Source of the DNA: Bactrocera neohumeralis
Lineage: Eukaryota > Arthropoda > Insecta > Diptera > Tephritidae
Length of the DNA: 64,000 bases
NCBI RefSeq assembly: GCF_024586455.1
Contig: NC_065921.1
Coordinates: 46,770,574 to 46,834,573, forward strand
Direction: 5' to 3'
How positions within the stretch are numbered: position 1 is the first letter of the stretch; the number at the start of each line of letters is the position of its first letter. A program made the position numbers and the translations under genes. The notes beneath the pieces are model-generated. The model was not told where the DNA came from, ran no database searches, and worked only from the letters and a program-made list of their open reading frames with translations. Below, in pieces: positions 30,005 through 42,379 of this stretch.

Positions 30005-32376
30005 TAAGGTGGAGCGATAATGTATGGAGAAAAATTTTTTTTCTGTTTTTAACGGCATAGCTATAAAAGTTGCCTTTCAATATATAAAACAAACATGCAA
30101 AATATCAAACAGCTGGCTTAATGTTTTAAGGTGCCCCGGTACAGTCAAACATTTAAATAAAAAAAATATGGCATTCTAAGCATTTATTACGAAAAATATT
30201 CTCTTACATTACTTAAAATACTACTTAATCATCAAACTCTTCTTTTCTTTTTTGTATTAAAATGAGGCAGTCGTTGGCGTGATAGTAGTCTTGCCCTAAT
30301 GAAATCAACTCGTTTATTTTCCCCACAAACTGCACTCGATGCTTCTGTTGCCAATAATGTAATATTCTGACATGTACCAAGGCCGTTTTTGACAAAGTCT
30401 TTCATGGTTTCATCAGACATATTTAATGTTAGAGGTGGTTCAGTTATATCTCACACTTGCAACATAATAATCTCTGTGTAATCTTTGGCATCGAAGTTGA
30501 ATGTATGTACTTTAAACGTTCGAAGTCTTCGAGCCTTCTCTGATCTTGCTTTTACAATTCTTCGATATGCAAGATCTCTTATAATTTCTCTGTCATCACC
30601 AAGCATGACGAAAGTATCCATTTCGTTGGATTACTTTGTCAACGATTGCTTTCATATCGGAATTCAAATAACGGCTCTGGTTAATGGTTTGCCGTATGTT
30701 TTTGGTTCCGTTAATGTATGAAGAATTACATTTTATTGAAAGCCACATTGGTCCATAAACTTTCATATGTACGAGGCTAATACAACTAGCTTTTCTTCTG
30801 GGTCAGTTTTAGTGGCATACAATTTTAGAATTCGATTAGCTGTTGTTAACCATCTAGAATGGTTAAGCTTCCATATTAGCTAAACAGGAGAAAATATGCC
30901 AGTACTGATAGCGGTCATTATGTCGTAGAAATACTTTTGGTCGGTATTAAGGTCTTCCCTAGTTATTTCAGGTAATAATGTAGGTATAATGGTAAATTCG
31001 ACTATCGGCATTGTTTGACAAGTTTATAATTGAGATCCGATGGCGCCTCAAAAGCATTTAGGTCCGATAGTTTTTTCGGTCTAAATGTAATAAAAGATGA
31101 CGTAGTGGTAACTCATTTGAATGCAATTGACAGATAAACCACTGTTAATGACCTGTTGAATTCCTCCTCCATCAGACGAATAACACCACCTTTGAAACCT
31201 GTATCCACCACAGTTCCAACGCACCCAACAAAGATAATTCACTCACATTTACCGACCTAGATTTCAAATATAATAATATAGTGTCTTTTATATTTTTAGC
31301 AGTCCCCGACTCGCAGGTGACATGACCAAAATAGTTGTTTCCTGGTTCCGATGTTCTTTCTTATCCTTCACAGTTGAAACCGACACCGCCTGTCATCATT
31401 TTTCTGGTTGATCTTTTGTGGAGTAAAATACTTACTACCCTCTTGGCAACATGACACCCTTTTAAACAGCAATAATTCCTGATATCTTTGCACTTGCAGC
31501 TGCAGATGTTAAATAATCTATGGGACTCTGTTACAAATGTTCTAATAATTTCTTGTTAAATATATAATGTTGGTTTGACGGCCTTGATATGGTTTCATTA
31601 AGCTCCTGTATATGTCGTGGTAGAAACGAATCAATTTTAAAATTCTTTTTACACTTACAGTTGAAGATTTTTGCCATATTTTTAGAACTTCACCCGCTAA
31701 TCTTTCAGATATTTCAAGAATTGTCCGCTCCATTGTTGTTTTATCGGACTTCAATTCATGTTTTATGAACAGATAACATTTCACCGGATCATTATACGTA
31801 TGTAAGTGAGAAACAGGAAACTTCTCCGGCAAACCAAAGACAGGACACCTCGTCGCTTGTCGTGTTTTATTTTGAGAGATATTTTTACAATCAAGACAAG
31901 TAATAAGTACTAACTACAGTTATAAGCTAAGCTACAAGCATCAAATATACATGAATAATACTACTTACAGTAAATGTTTCGCTTACAGCTGTGAATTTTG
32001 ATGTAACAAATAAATGAACGACGAACAAGTGAACTGCTATAAGCGTGCGACTAAGGAATATAGGTAACAACTTAGGTTTTTAATCACACCACTTTATTCG
32101 ACTTAAACTTACGACTGTACAGAATTGACAGATCACAGTCAGTTGCTTACATAAATCTACCGTTTTTTGGATATTGTCGGCCTAGTATTGTGGAAAGTGA
32201 TTGTTTTGGAGTGTGAAATTAGGAATGCGAAATTAAAGTGCGGAAGAGGTGCGGGGCACCTCTAAACATAGCGTGAGATTACTGATTTTTCTTGTGTTTA
32301 ATATTTACCTAAAACAGCAACTTTCTACAGGTATATCGAAACAGAAATCAAAAATTAATAAAATCGCTCCACCCTA
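30005..32376. mobile_element. Complete but decayed DNA transposon (hAT-like), TIRs and 8-bp target duplication
   Basis: The termini are TAAGGTGGAGCGAT (30005-30018) and, inverted, TAGGGTGGAGCGAT (32363-32376), with one mismatch. They are directly flanked by ATGTATAT on both sides (29997-30004 and 32377-32384), an 8-bp duplication as made by hAT and P elements. Length is 2372 bp. A minus-strand transposase pseudogene fills 30230-31850. Beyond the first 14 bp the ends differ. I call it hAT-like from the TSD length and the RNase H-like protein features; P-type cannot be excluded. Confidence 0.8.
30230..31850 (-). pseudogene. Decayed transposase of the 30-32 kb element
   Basis: Minus-strand fragments in several frames: an N-terminal helical part (31832-31542, PEKFPVSHLHTYNDPVKCYL and LAGEVLKIWQKSS), a Cys cluster (LFNICSCKCKDIRNYCCLKG, about 31520-31450), VGCVGTVVDTGFKGGVIRLM (about 31230-31170), FICQLHSNELPLRHL (about 31135-31090), SRWLTTANRILKLYATKT (about 30860-30810), and a C-terminus with TEASSAVCGENKRVDFIRAR (about 30330-30270). 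I remember this order from arthropod proteins in which the third block reads VGCDGT; here the presumed catalytic Asp is Val. Stops and frameshifts are frequent. Confidence 0.65.
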
Positions 32377-32384
32377 ATGTATAT

Positions 32385-32746
32385 CTTTATGGATGACAAT
32401 TGCGATAATAGAATTTTCTTTTTTTTGAACTTCTGGAATAAATGTATATATTAGAGAGACCCAGTTATGTAATGAAATCGGACTTGAAAGAAAGAAAGTA
32501 AGTATAAATGCATATAAATGTATATAAAGGGTTAACATATTTGATTATATTTCACATTCTCGTACATATCATAATTTTACCAGGTGATGAAAACTAAAAT
32601 ACTAAAATAATGGCAATAAATTATTTAATTAAAATAATTTTTTTTCTTTAATTTTCTCATAAAACTTACTACCATTATTTTTCACTTACAAAACTATGTT
32701 ATTATACTTATACTTATGTATATAGCAATCTTTCAATATTCAATTA
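32385..32746. other. AT-rich spacer, nothing recognised
   Basis: Only A/T runs; no coding or repeat signature. Confidence 0.35.
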
Positions 32747-32748
32747 TA

Positions 32749-33365
32749 CAAAGTGCTCTCCAAACTAAAGAGGACTTTTTGAGTCTAGCGCCCCTGGTGG
32801 TTCCATCGATATGCCGAGTGGTGCGTTCAAATCTGCTATTTTTATCGATTGTCCAGTGAGAATTTCATGATATTTCATTAGTTGGAAGTGAAGTTATTGT
32901 GTTTTATGTGTCAGTATGTTTGTTTTATTGGTGCAAAAATTTGTTTTAAAATTGGTAACAAGTTTATATCGATGATTGCCTATCCCGCAGCAGAGTGCAC
33001 GACTGGTTTCAACGTTTTCAAAATTCATGGAAATGGAATTGAACATCTCCAAAACATCGATTTATCGTATTTTGACCGAACATTTGGGCTTACGAAAGGT
33101 GTGTGCACGGTTTTTTCCACACAAATTGACTGACGACTAAAAATTGCTCAGATCGATTCTTACTTTTCGGAAAAATGCATTTGCCCATGAAAGGAAAGCG
33201 TTATGCAGACGTAGAGGCCATTCAGAAGGCTTGCACCGGCATACTGGCATGGACTGCAAAAAGCTGTACTGAATCAGAAGGAGACTATTTTCAATAAAAT
33301 AAATTGATTTAGCTGAAAAACCATTTGTTCTATTTTTTTCCTGTCCTGTTTACTTTGGAAACTTG
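32749..33365 (+). mobile_element. Deleted mariner derivative with TIRs and TA duplication
   Basis: 617 bp between TA dinucleotides (32747-32748 and 33366-33367). The ends share TACAA..T..TCCAAA.TAAA.AGGAC in inverse orientation. Inside are RVHDWFQRFQ of the DNA-binding part, an EHLQNIDLSYFDRTFGLTK block, then KMHLPMKGKRYADVEAIQKA and a C-terminal end. The middle of the gene, with all catalytic Asp, is missing. It shares the unusual junction before EHLQNIDLS with the relic at 2157-2770, so both descend from an already deleted parent. Confidence 0.8.
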
Positions 33366-33374
33366 TATGTTGAG

Positions 33375-33610
33375 AATTTTTATTTTGCGGAGGACTTCTA
33401 GGCTGACGTTGTTGTTGGTATTAATGATGGTTCCAAGATAGACGAAACTATCAACGATTTTAAAGATATGCTAGTCAGAGGGGACGTGTGAGCCAAGCCA
33501 AGATATTTCGCCTTGCCCTCGTTTATTAGCAGACTCACTTGCTTCGCTTCTTTGTCCAACCTGGGAAATGCCGCACTAGCGGTCATGAAGTCTTCTAGCA
33601 AATTGCCTAA
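33375..33610 (-). pseudogene. RTE LINE scrap
   Basis: The minus strand reads AFPRLDKEAKQVSLLINEGK and then, after a small deletion, a version of VYLGTIINTNNNV, matching the region after the RT active site in copies 1-3. An isolated 230-bp piece. Confidence 0.65.
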
Positions 33611-34143
33611 GTAACACATCCACATCTTTATTCTTGAACTCCATGTGTAAAATATCTTTAAACCATTGAAGTTATATTACCTCCGTGGTACTTTGCGGAC
33701 AACTCACAAACAAAATTCTTCATAGAACTCCGGCTACACTAGAAATTTCTAACGTCTCGTAAACTTTCCCTCAAGTACTTAAATCACAATTAGAAGAGCA
33801 AATAAAACATTTACAACGCAAGGGACGCAATGAAAATACCTAGTACAAAATCTCGCCGTTTATTGTTTTACAAGTGGAAGACACTCACTAACAAGAGCAA
33901 TTAAATAAGAAAGAAAGAAAACAACAACAATTCCATTTACTACGATCGGTTTGCCTATGTAAATCGACAAAGTCAACATACAAATCAACAACAAATGATG
34001 CTGTGCAACAGCTGCACAACAATTTAACAGTTTGCACGCCAATGTTTGGTTCAGGTCAGCTTGGAGGAACTGTTTATTCAAGACAAAACTAGAAATAAGA
34101 GAAAAACTATATGTACTTATAAGTCGCGCGTGTTTGCATGGCG
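33611..34143. other. Nothing recognised
   Basis: Minus-strand frame at 33860-34081 is hydrophobic but without motif. No repeat defined. Confidence 0.3.
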
Positions 34144-34640
34144 TGTTAATGTCTGTTACTTAAGGACAGTGGAAGTTGTGAAAGTGAAAGACTTTCGTAC
34201 ACTTCTAGCTGCACCTTAACGCTTTCATTAACGCGATACGCTTTTGCTCAGAAGTCAGCGGTCAGTTAGTTAGTCTCTCTTTGTTATAATATTTTTTCTT
34301 TTAGTTCTTTTCAGTTTTAATTTCTGTTGCATTTTGTTCTTTTGCTTTCTGTTTGCTTATTTCATTATACTTATCACTTCTCATCGTCCCTATTAGTCGA
34401 AGACTAAGTCATTTCGGAATTTCCAGGTCTATAAAAAGAACTGAGAAGTGTCGATGAATTGACGCCTAGATAATCTGCTCTTAGGAAGAGCTGCCGGAAG
34501 TTATATTTAAACCATTACTCTTATATTCATATTCTCAAATAAAACGTTTTGAAATGACCGTTCCTGTTTCTCATCTTCAACTTTTTCAGACTGGGTTTTT
34601 AGCACTCTCACATTCACGTTTGCTACTACTCTCCGTTAGT
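34144..34640 (+). repeat. Possible solitary LTR
   Basis: A block with promoter-like TCTATAAAAAGAACTGAGAAG (about 34429) and a polyadenylation-type CAAATAAAACG (about 34537) about 100 bp further on, starting near TGTTAATGTCTG. This order fits an insect LTR, but no coding region, second LTR or target duplication was found. It could also be a fragment of a host promoter. Confidence 0.25.
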
Positions 34641-35054
34641 GGATGCCGAGTGTAAGTGAGATGACATTGAAATTAAGTTTTGAATGAAATTAAAATGTAG
34701 CGCATTTTATTTTATTTAGTTTAATTTTATTTTAGGTTAATTTTTATTTATATCCAAGCAATCAAATTATTGGAGGAAACTTTTGGAGAGTATATTATCC
34801 CGCGTCGTGAGCCTGTGGCATAGGCTCCAAGACTATGCGGTTTGACACAGCTAAACTATTTTTTGAGTGATTTCGTGAAGAGAATAATAGACGCATTATT
34901 GTTATAAATGGTGTGCGTAAAGCGAACTGAAAATGTTTTTTTCTTAAATTAGTATAACCAGTTTTTATATTTGTTTGAAGTTTGATGTCAATTAGTTCGA
35001 GTTTGTCAGCTGTTTGTCAATTTCTTTAAAATCTATAACGTCCCCTTTACAGTG
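34641..35054. other. Nothing recognised
   Basis: AT-rich spacer before the mariner relic. Confidence 0.3.
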
Positions 35055-35850
35055 ATAACCCTATGCCCTAATACGCTTGTTCTTAAAGTCAATTTCCGGA
35101 ATAGCCCTCAATGCTCGTAGCGATTCACATTTAATGTTTCAGTTGACTTAAAACAGTTTCCCCGAAGCGGAATAACCAGAAGTTAAATCAGGCGAATACG
35201 GTGGTTGCGGCGCGACAATGGCTAAAAATTTGGCGAAAAACTCACGAAGAATAAATACATTATTGCATTATCGTGGTGCAAAAACGAAGAGTTGCCCTAT
35301 TTTTACGAATACATTGGCGCAAATGACACATTACACTCAAATAGTATTCCTTGTTGACAGATTGGTCGAACGGAAGGAATTCGGAGTGCATTTCACCCCA
35401 CTAATCGAAGAAAACTGTCAATATAACCTTGATTTTTTGACCTTTTTTGATGTGGTTTTTCGGTTTCGGCTCACCTTGCCGGGATATTCGAGCTGTTGAT
35501 CGTTCGCTTCAGGGTCGTAAATTTCATCGTCAAATGATCTTTCAAAATAGCTTTCACTGATGCTTCTGATTTTCGAAAGATATCAGTGTTGATCGTCGGT
35601 TCTCAAGCACCAATTTCTTTATTTTATTGATGTGTTGATCTTCAGTTGCTCTTGATAGCCGTCCTGGGCGTGGTTCGTCATCAACGCGTTCTTGGCCCTT
35701 TTTAAATAATTTGTACCAAACAAAAACACGTTTTCGGAACAAATAATAATCACCGAAAGCCTTTTCCAAAATTCTGAATGTTTCGGCCGCAAAAATTTTA
35801 TTCCCAACACAAAATGTAACGGAACTTCTTTGTAAAATAATTTTACTCAT
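35055..35850 (-). pseudogene. Mariner (SETMAR-like subfamily) relic with N-terminus
   Basis: Same subfamily as 2820-3420. Start at ATG 35850 (MSKIILQRSSVTFCVGNKIF), then helix-turn-helix and linker FGDYYLFRKRVFVWYKLFKK, ERVDDEPRPGRLSRATED, and NIKKLVLENRRSTL-like. After a deletion comes ERSFDDEIYDPEANDQQLEY (about 35530), then SGVKCTPNSFRSTN in place of the catalytic centre, and a C-terminus ending near 35060 with EIDFKNKRI. The region with the catalytic Asp residues is scrambled by frameshifts, so it is inactive. Confidence 0.75.
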
Positions 35851-37319
35851 CGTAAAAATTGCCGAATGCACTTTATGTACTTCAGAAAGACAAGAGTACA
35901 CTAATCATTAATTATTATTTTGATGTGACAATCATACAAACCTAAAACAAAAATATTTAGAGGATTGGGCTTACGCAAGAAATTTAAATTAAAAATTTTT
36001 ACTATCTTTGCCCACAGTAGTATTTTTAAATAAATATGGGAGTATTGTGAAATGTGGCAGCTGTAAATGAACTCTACTTGTGGTACAGTATGCACACAAT
36101 CCATAATTTAGCTCTGCATTAACTTCTCTAACTCAAACAAATTAGCAACATTGACGTCATAGTGTTTCAGTAATATATAGAATAACCTGAGAATTAACCT
36201 TATTGCCCTATATTCTCAACAAAAGTGTGGAAAATAAATACTTTGTTGGGCACATATTTGAAGAAAACAGACCAAGAATCATATAAGCAAGGCAATAATG
36301 AAATTAAGCAAAAACTGTTGAAGCATAACAACGAATATTATATTGACATATATGTATATAAATATATGTCGACAGATTCACTAATGCGGAAACTAAACCC
36401 AAAATGTTGACGCCGAAAATGCCAAACTTTCTTTTTTGTGTCAACGACAAATCGAGAAACTTTTCACATTTAACTTGAATGGCAACACCTTCGTAGCGAC
36501 ATACGAGTATATATTGAGCAAACATATTCACACACGATCACGTAGACGAGTTCGTGTGAACAGTTTGCTGTCAACAGAGATTGCTGGACATTGACAAATT
36601 CGAGCATCAGCCGAAGCATCTTGCTGATAGGTTCAAGTATATGAAAGTCAGTACCTATAGATGGGTGTGTATTAGGTAGTGTTAATAGACTAATAAAGAT
36701 TTCTATGTATGCTGTAAATATGAAAATCAAGAAAAAATGGCAATTTTTTCACATTTTCTTCTATGTGTCAACGTACATACACACACAAATAAAACAAAAA
36801 ATACCGGATCTAAAATAACTTACGCTGCATATGTTGATAAGCCGACATTTTTGTATACTGTTGCACATTTTTATTATATACACATATACATTTTACGCAG
36901 ATGTACAAAAACAATAAAATACTAAAAGAGAACATAAAATTTAACTGAAGTGTTAAACCTGATGATTATGGTTATAAGTAAGGAGCATAAAATCATTGGT
37001 TAATGTTTCATTTAGGTTATGTAGATGGAAATTAATTTCTAATTTCAATCTCATTACTAAATGTATTTTAATAAAAGAAAGGATGCACTAATTATGTTTA
37101 TAAGCAATTGGTATATACTTGTACAAAAATAAAATAAACAAGCATAGATATTACGAGATAATCGAACGTTGATTCCGAATTACGTTCTGGCCACTACAAT
37201 GACCAAGCCTGATAAAGGTTAAGCTTTTAAGCTACCCACTAATGGAACGGCGTTCACTTACGATGATTAAGGCTTACTAATTTATGTACATAAAGTTTGT
37301 CGCGATGTACCAAAAAAAA
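35851..37319. other. Nothing recognised
   Basis: A long AT-rich stretch. Open frames are short and motif-free on both strands. It may be intergenic or intronic. Confidence 0.35.
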
Positions 37320-37670
37320 GATCAGAGATAAAGTAAATATTTAAATCATCAGCATGACCAGCTGAGTCAATTTAGCTATGTCCCTCAGTTTTTGAGTTAT
37401 CGTTTTGAAGTTTTGCACAGGTCCTCCTCACACTAGGAACTGTCGATGTTTGACAATGTATTTTCACTAAATTTGGCATAGGTTAATATCCCAGTTATCC
37501 TTACAATCTTCAATATTGTTCAGATCTGACCAATATAGCTTATTGCCGTCTTTTCAACTTACCTATCTAAATCAAAAAGAAAGTCGTTTTTTTACCGCTT
37601 TATTCGATAAAAACTGAGACTGTGAAGGGTACTACAGTTCCGGTGCAGCTGAAGTTATCAATATTTTGAG
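37320..37670 (-). repeat. Family B repeat, diverged copy
   Basis: It reads as the inverse of the repeat at 55430-56235: ATCAGCATGACCAGCTGAGTCAATTTAGC, CTCAGTTTTTGAGTTATCGTTTTGAA, and near the end GTGAAGGGTACTACAGTTCCGGTGCAGCTGAAGTT. The tandem middle units are mostly missing. Confidence 0.6.
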
Positions 37671-38104
37671 CTGATAAGCCCAAAATAGATGTTAGAGCTT
37701 GACGTCGGATACCTAAGTTACATATCTTAAAATATTGAAATTCTTGACACTTTATTCTCAAATCATAAAATATTTGGTGGTTAAAAAAGTCATACTAGTT
37801 ATATATTTTATATTTACCCAGAATGGTAATGGGTTCAAAGAAAATTCTTTCTTACTGTGGGAATGAAACGATATGGCAGCACGGAAGAGGCAGAAGAAGA
37901 AGTATCAGCAAGACGAGTAAGAAGTGTACGACGTGCGGCAAGATAGAGCTGAATTAATTTTAATATAAATTGTTTTTCCTTTGTATTCTTGAAATCAATA
38001 TTTTTGTTTAATAAACCACATTATTAATTTGTTAAATATAATTAATCTTGTTCATATAATTGATTTTGTCCACATTATTTAATACAAGATTTGTTCTGAA
38101 AGAA
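37671..38104. other. Nothing recognised
   Basis: AT-rich, with a purine-rich stretch GGCAGCACGGAAGAGGCAGAAGAAG at 37873 that has no assigned role. Confidence 0.3.
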
Positions 38105-38250
38105 AAGGCGGTCATACCGACCAACAAGCTAAAACACTCTTTCGACATGCTTTGAGGAGACTATTTTGAATAAAATAAATTGATTTGGCCGAAAAAGCCA
38201 TTTGTTCTGGTTTTTTTTTTTTAGTCCTGTTTACTTTGGAAAGTACCTTG
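38105..38250 (+). mobile_element. Mariner 3' end scrap
   Basis: AACACTCTTTCGACATGC...GGAGACTATTTTGAATAAAATAAATTGATTTGGC...GTCCTGTTTACTTTGGAAAGTACCTTG matches the C-terminus plus inverted repeat of the elements at 2157 and 32749. Confidence 0.75.
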
Positions 38251-40445
38251 CAAATATTTATTTTTTATCCTTCAAATTAATCACCTTCTGATATTTTTGA
38301 CTTTTTCGTGCGTTTTTTCCAATCATCAAAGCACTTAAAAGTATTTTTATAGCTGGTCCTTCGATGCAGTTTTTATCTCCTTAATCGCAGCGTCAATCTT
38401 TCTTAGGTGCAAAATCCAAATTTTGTTCTTCCACAAGTTAGGGCATATCTGGCGGATTGATTCACGTAAATTATTAGCAAAACTTTCACATTCTACCTAA
38501 CTTGTCGCACTTAATTTTAGTTTTCACGTAAAGTTTTCTACAGATTCGCAGATAGCAAAAATCGACAGTGAACCAAAACATGTCCATGCAAACCATCTGT
38601 CAAAAATTAAATATTCAAAATAACCAACATTGTAAGCACAAGTAAAAGATATGACTAACAATATAACGCAACAACACAATCGAAAATCGAAGACACATAG
38701 TCCGCGAAAATTCAAAGTTTTACTATTTGTGCAAACCTCGTAGGGTGCTTCGTGTATAGTTTTCACAAATTAACCACACAACCCTAACCGCGCCAAATTA
38801 GACCAATAAATATTACACTCATCTAATCCACTTTGTTATAGATTTCACCAATATACCACCAACTTTTAAAAATATCTTCTTCCATTAATCATTATGCTAT
38901 TGTGTACTTAGTGGTCAAACCACAATTCGGATCACTAGTCAAACTTGCTCTTCAACAACAGCACCCGCCTGACATGGCATATGTGTAACATGAAAAATTA
39001 AAAATATTTTCATGGAAGCAGCAAAGGTACATAAAATATTTAAATTCATGCAATTTTATCACCGCTATATAACTATTTTGCAATTGCTACAGTCCAGTAT
39101 GTTATACTTTTTATGCGTAGTTCATTTAAAGAACTCGTTCTCGTTTCGTTTTAAAAGCGTTAAGTTCGTCGAGTAGCGAATTCCTCAGTCTTGCTGGGAC
39201 AACAACAACGAAGATACACATTTGCAAAATCACTACTTTTGTTGATGTGCGTATTGAATGTGTGTTATAGAGCTTTGGCCATCATTTGATAAGTAAGTAA
39301 GTTATAAGTAAAGTTATTTGACTTAAGTTCAAGACGTATAAGATATGGAAATGCTACTCGTATATGGTTATTTTTATTATATTTGTCACATTTTTGTCAG
39401 CTATTTTTCGTTTACAAGAAAACATATTAAGTGGATAATTATGAAATATTACTCATATTATAATCCCTTTCAGCAAAATATGCTAAGCTGTTAATCGTAT
39501 ATGATTGCATAAACTAAAACGGTTTTAAAACAACGGGAAATGAAAACTACATACTTTTCTACATAGGAAAACAAAGTCATTAACCCCATGGCGTATGAGC
39601 AACATTCTGTGACACAGCCACGGGGTCAGCAGTACTGATTTGACTGATGTAATATTGAGAATTATTTTGAGATTATTTTAAGAAATTCAGAAATAAATAT
39701 ACAAGTTTGCAACTATGTTTGAGTAGACACACATCATGTGAGCTTAAATTGTTACTTGTTGTACAAAATGTTGTTGGGGAATCAATATACGTATATGTAT
39801 ATAATCCATATGTGGTATTTCTTTAATCTCAATGGGCGCCTAACTATGTCTTTTTGGTAAGAAGTTTACGGTGTTGTGGAAAATTTTGAAAGTGTATGTT
39901 TATACATGCCGGAATACATATTTTTATTAATTAAACCATAATGATACAACACTTTTCGTATACCTGTATGTTTTAACTGCATTAAAAATATGATTAACAA
40001 ATCAAAAAGCTAAAAACTGTTGATTTATTGCGAAAAACAATTTATAGATCTATAGAAATTCAATGACTAACATTATCTCTGAAGTTTGTTACATTCATTC
40101 TCATTTCTTATTGGTCCAAATCTTAATGTATAACAGCCTTAGCTATAAGCTGATAATTTCGATATTATCGCTACTTTAATTGTCATTCTATACTGGTATT
40201 CTATTGAAGATAATAACTACTTTATTTTTTTGTATTTTTATTTTGTGCACATTTTATCTACACCAGCATAAACTTACAGCTATAGTTATATAATGAAATA
40301 TATATAGACCCCGCACTAAAGAAATTCGGCTACGTCATAAGTATGTGGTAACATTTATTCCCTGTCATTATATTGAGCATGACTCAAGCTAGAAATAAAC
40401 AAACGCCTTACATACTCACATTTTCATAAAAAAAACAGATGAATA
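38251..40445. other. Long noncoding stretch, nothing recognised
   Basis: Over 2 kb without a transposon or gene motif. A small GC-richer part at 39120-39210 (GTTCGTCGAGTAGCGAATTCCTCAG...GACAACAACAACG) could be a transcribed leader but has no supporting frame. The minus-strand frame at 38524-38766 is Cys- and Phe-rich and hydrophobic, with no family match. Confidence 0.35.
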
Positions 40446-40449
40446 TTAC

Positions 40450-40690
40450 AAATAAGAAAAATTTAACTTCAACTGCACCGAAGCTAGAATATCCTTCACA
40501 AACTAAGAAGTTTCTATACAATAATTTGATTTTCTTAGATAAATTTGTATTGCAGCTACAGTAATCCCATAGCCAATACGTCAAATGAACAGCTTTTAAT
40601 AGAAGGAAGAAGGTGCTGAAAATTTCGGAGCATTTTACAAACACCTAGGGACGGGCATGGCTAAATAAATTCAGCTTTTCACGCTGATCA
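40450..40690 (+). repeat. Family B repeat fragment
   Basis: AATTTAACTTCAACTGCACCGAAGCTAGAATATCCTTCACA at its start and GGGACGGGCATGGCTAAATAAATTCAGCTTTTCACGCTGATC at its end match the head and tail of the copy at 55430-56235; the middle is deleted. Confidence 0.65.
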
Positions 40691-41034
40691 CTTGCATATT
40701 CTTCTTCTTTATTGGCGTAAACACCGTTTACGTAATTAGAGCCGAGTTAACAACATCGCACCAGTCGTTTCTTCTTTTCGCTACGTGGTGCCAATTGGAT
40801 ATTCCAAGCGAGGCCAGGTCCTTCTCCACCTGGTCATCCCAGCGGAGAGGAGGTCTTCCTCTTTCTTTGCTTCCCCCGGTGGGTAATGATTCGAATACTT
40901 TCAGAGCTGGAGTGGTTGCGTCCGTATGTCAATGTCGTCGTATAACTCATACTGCTCATTGTTCCATCGAATGCAATATTCACCGTGGCTAAAGCGCATA
41001 GAACTTTTCTTCGCAGAACTTTTTTCTCGAAAAC

Positions 41035-42359
41035 TCACACCGTGGACTCATCAGTTGCTGTCATTGTCCAAGCCTCTGCACCATATAACAGGACGGGAAT
41101 AATGAGTGACTTATAGAGTTTGATTTTTTTTCGTCGAGAGAGGACTTTACTTCTCAATTCCCTACTCAGTCCGAAGTAACACCTGTTGGCAAGACTTACC
41201 CTGCGTTGGATTTCCAGGCTGACATTATTAGTGGTGTTTACATTGGTTCCAAGATAGTTGAAATTATGTACGACTTCAAAGTTATGACTGTCAACAGTGA
41301 CGTGAGAGCAAAGTCGCGAATGCGACGACTGTTTGTTTGATGACAGGAGATATTTCGTCTTGCCCTCGTTAACCGCCAGACCCATTTGCTTTGCTTCCTT
41401 GTCCAGTCTGGAGAAAGCAGAATTACGGCGCGGGTGTTGAGGCTGTTGATACCAATATCATCGGCATACGCCAGCAGCTGTACACTCTTATAAAATAATG
41501 TACCTGCTTAATTAAGTTCTGCAGCTCACATTATTTTCTCCAGCAGTAGGTTGAAGAAGTCGCACGATGGGGAGTCGCCTTGTCTGAAACCTCGTTTGGT
41601 GTCAAACGGCTCGGAAAGATCCTTCCCGTATTAGTTTTGCGGAAATACTAAATTCAGGCACCACGGCATAAAATCAGCTCCTTTTTGTGCTGTCGAAAGC
41701 AGCTTTGAAATCGACGAAGAGGTGGTGTGTGTCGATTCTCTTTTCACGGGTCTGTTCCAAAATTTGGCGCATGGTGATTATCTGATCGGTTGCTGATTTG
41801 CCAAGTCTAAACCGCCTTGATAAGGCCCAATTAGTTCATTGACGGTGGGCTTTAATCTTTCAAACAATACGCTCGATAGAACCTTATACGCGATGTTGAG
41901 GAGGCTTATCCCACGGTAGTTGGCGCAGATTTTGGGGTCTTCCTTTTTGTGAATTGGGCAGAACACACTTAAATTCCAATCGTTGGGCATGCTTTCGTCC
42001 GACCATATTTTACAAAGAAGCTGATGCATGCTTCTTATCAGTTCTTAGCAGCCGTGTTTGAATAGCTCGGCCGGTAATTCATCGGCCCCCGCCGCTTTGT
42101 TGTTCTTCAGGCGGGTAATTGCTATTCGAACTTCTTCATGGTCGGGCAATGGAACTTCTGCTCCATCGTCATCGATTGGGGAAACGGGTTCCCCTTCTCC
42201 TGGCTTTGTACGTTCACTGCCATTCAGCAGGCTGGAGAAGTGTTCCCTCCATAATTTTAGTATGCTCTGGGCATCGGTCACTAGGTCATCATTGGGGGTT
42301 CTACAAGAGTATGCTCGGGTCTTGAAACCTTCTGTAAGCCGCCGCATTTTTTCGTACAA
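41035..42359 (-). pseudogene. RTE copy 2 reverse transcriptase
   Basis: The minus strand reads EKMRRLTEGFKTRAYSCRTP, LWREHFSSLLNGSERTKPGE, KNNKAAGADELPAELFKHG, then in a second frame NDWNLSVFCPIHKKEDPKIC and ANYRGISLLNIAYKVLSSVL. The active-site phrase LLAYADDIGINSLN lies near 41450, and [18 protein letters not shown] to LLYGAEAWTMTATDEST ends the readable part at 41035. Deletions remove part of the thumb and C-terminus. YADD is kept, but the frame is broken in at least four places. Confidence 0.8.
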
Positions 42360-42379
42360 TTTTCGAGCATTACCCTGTA

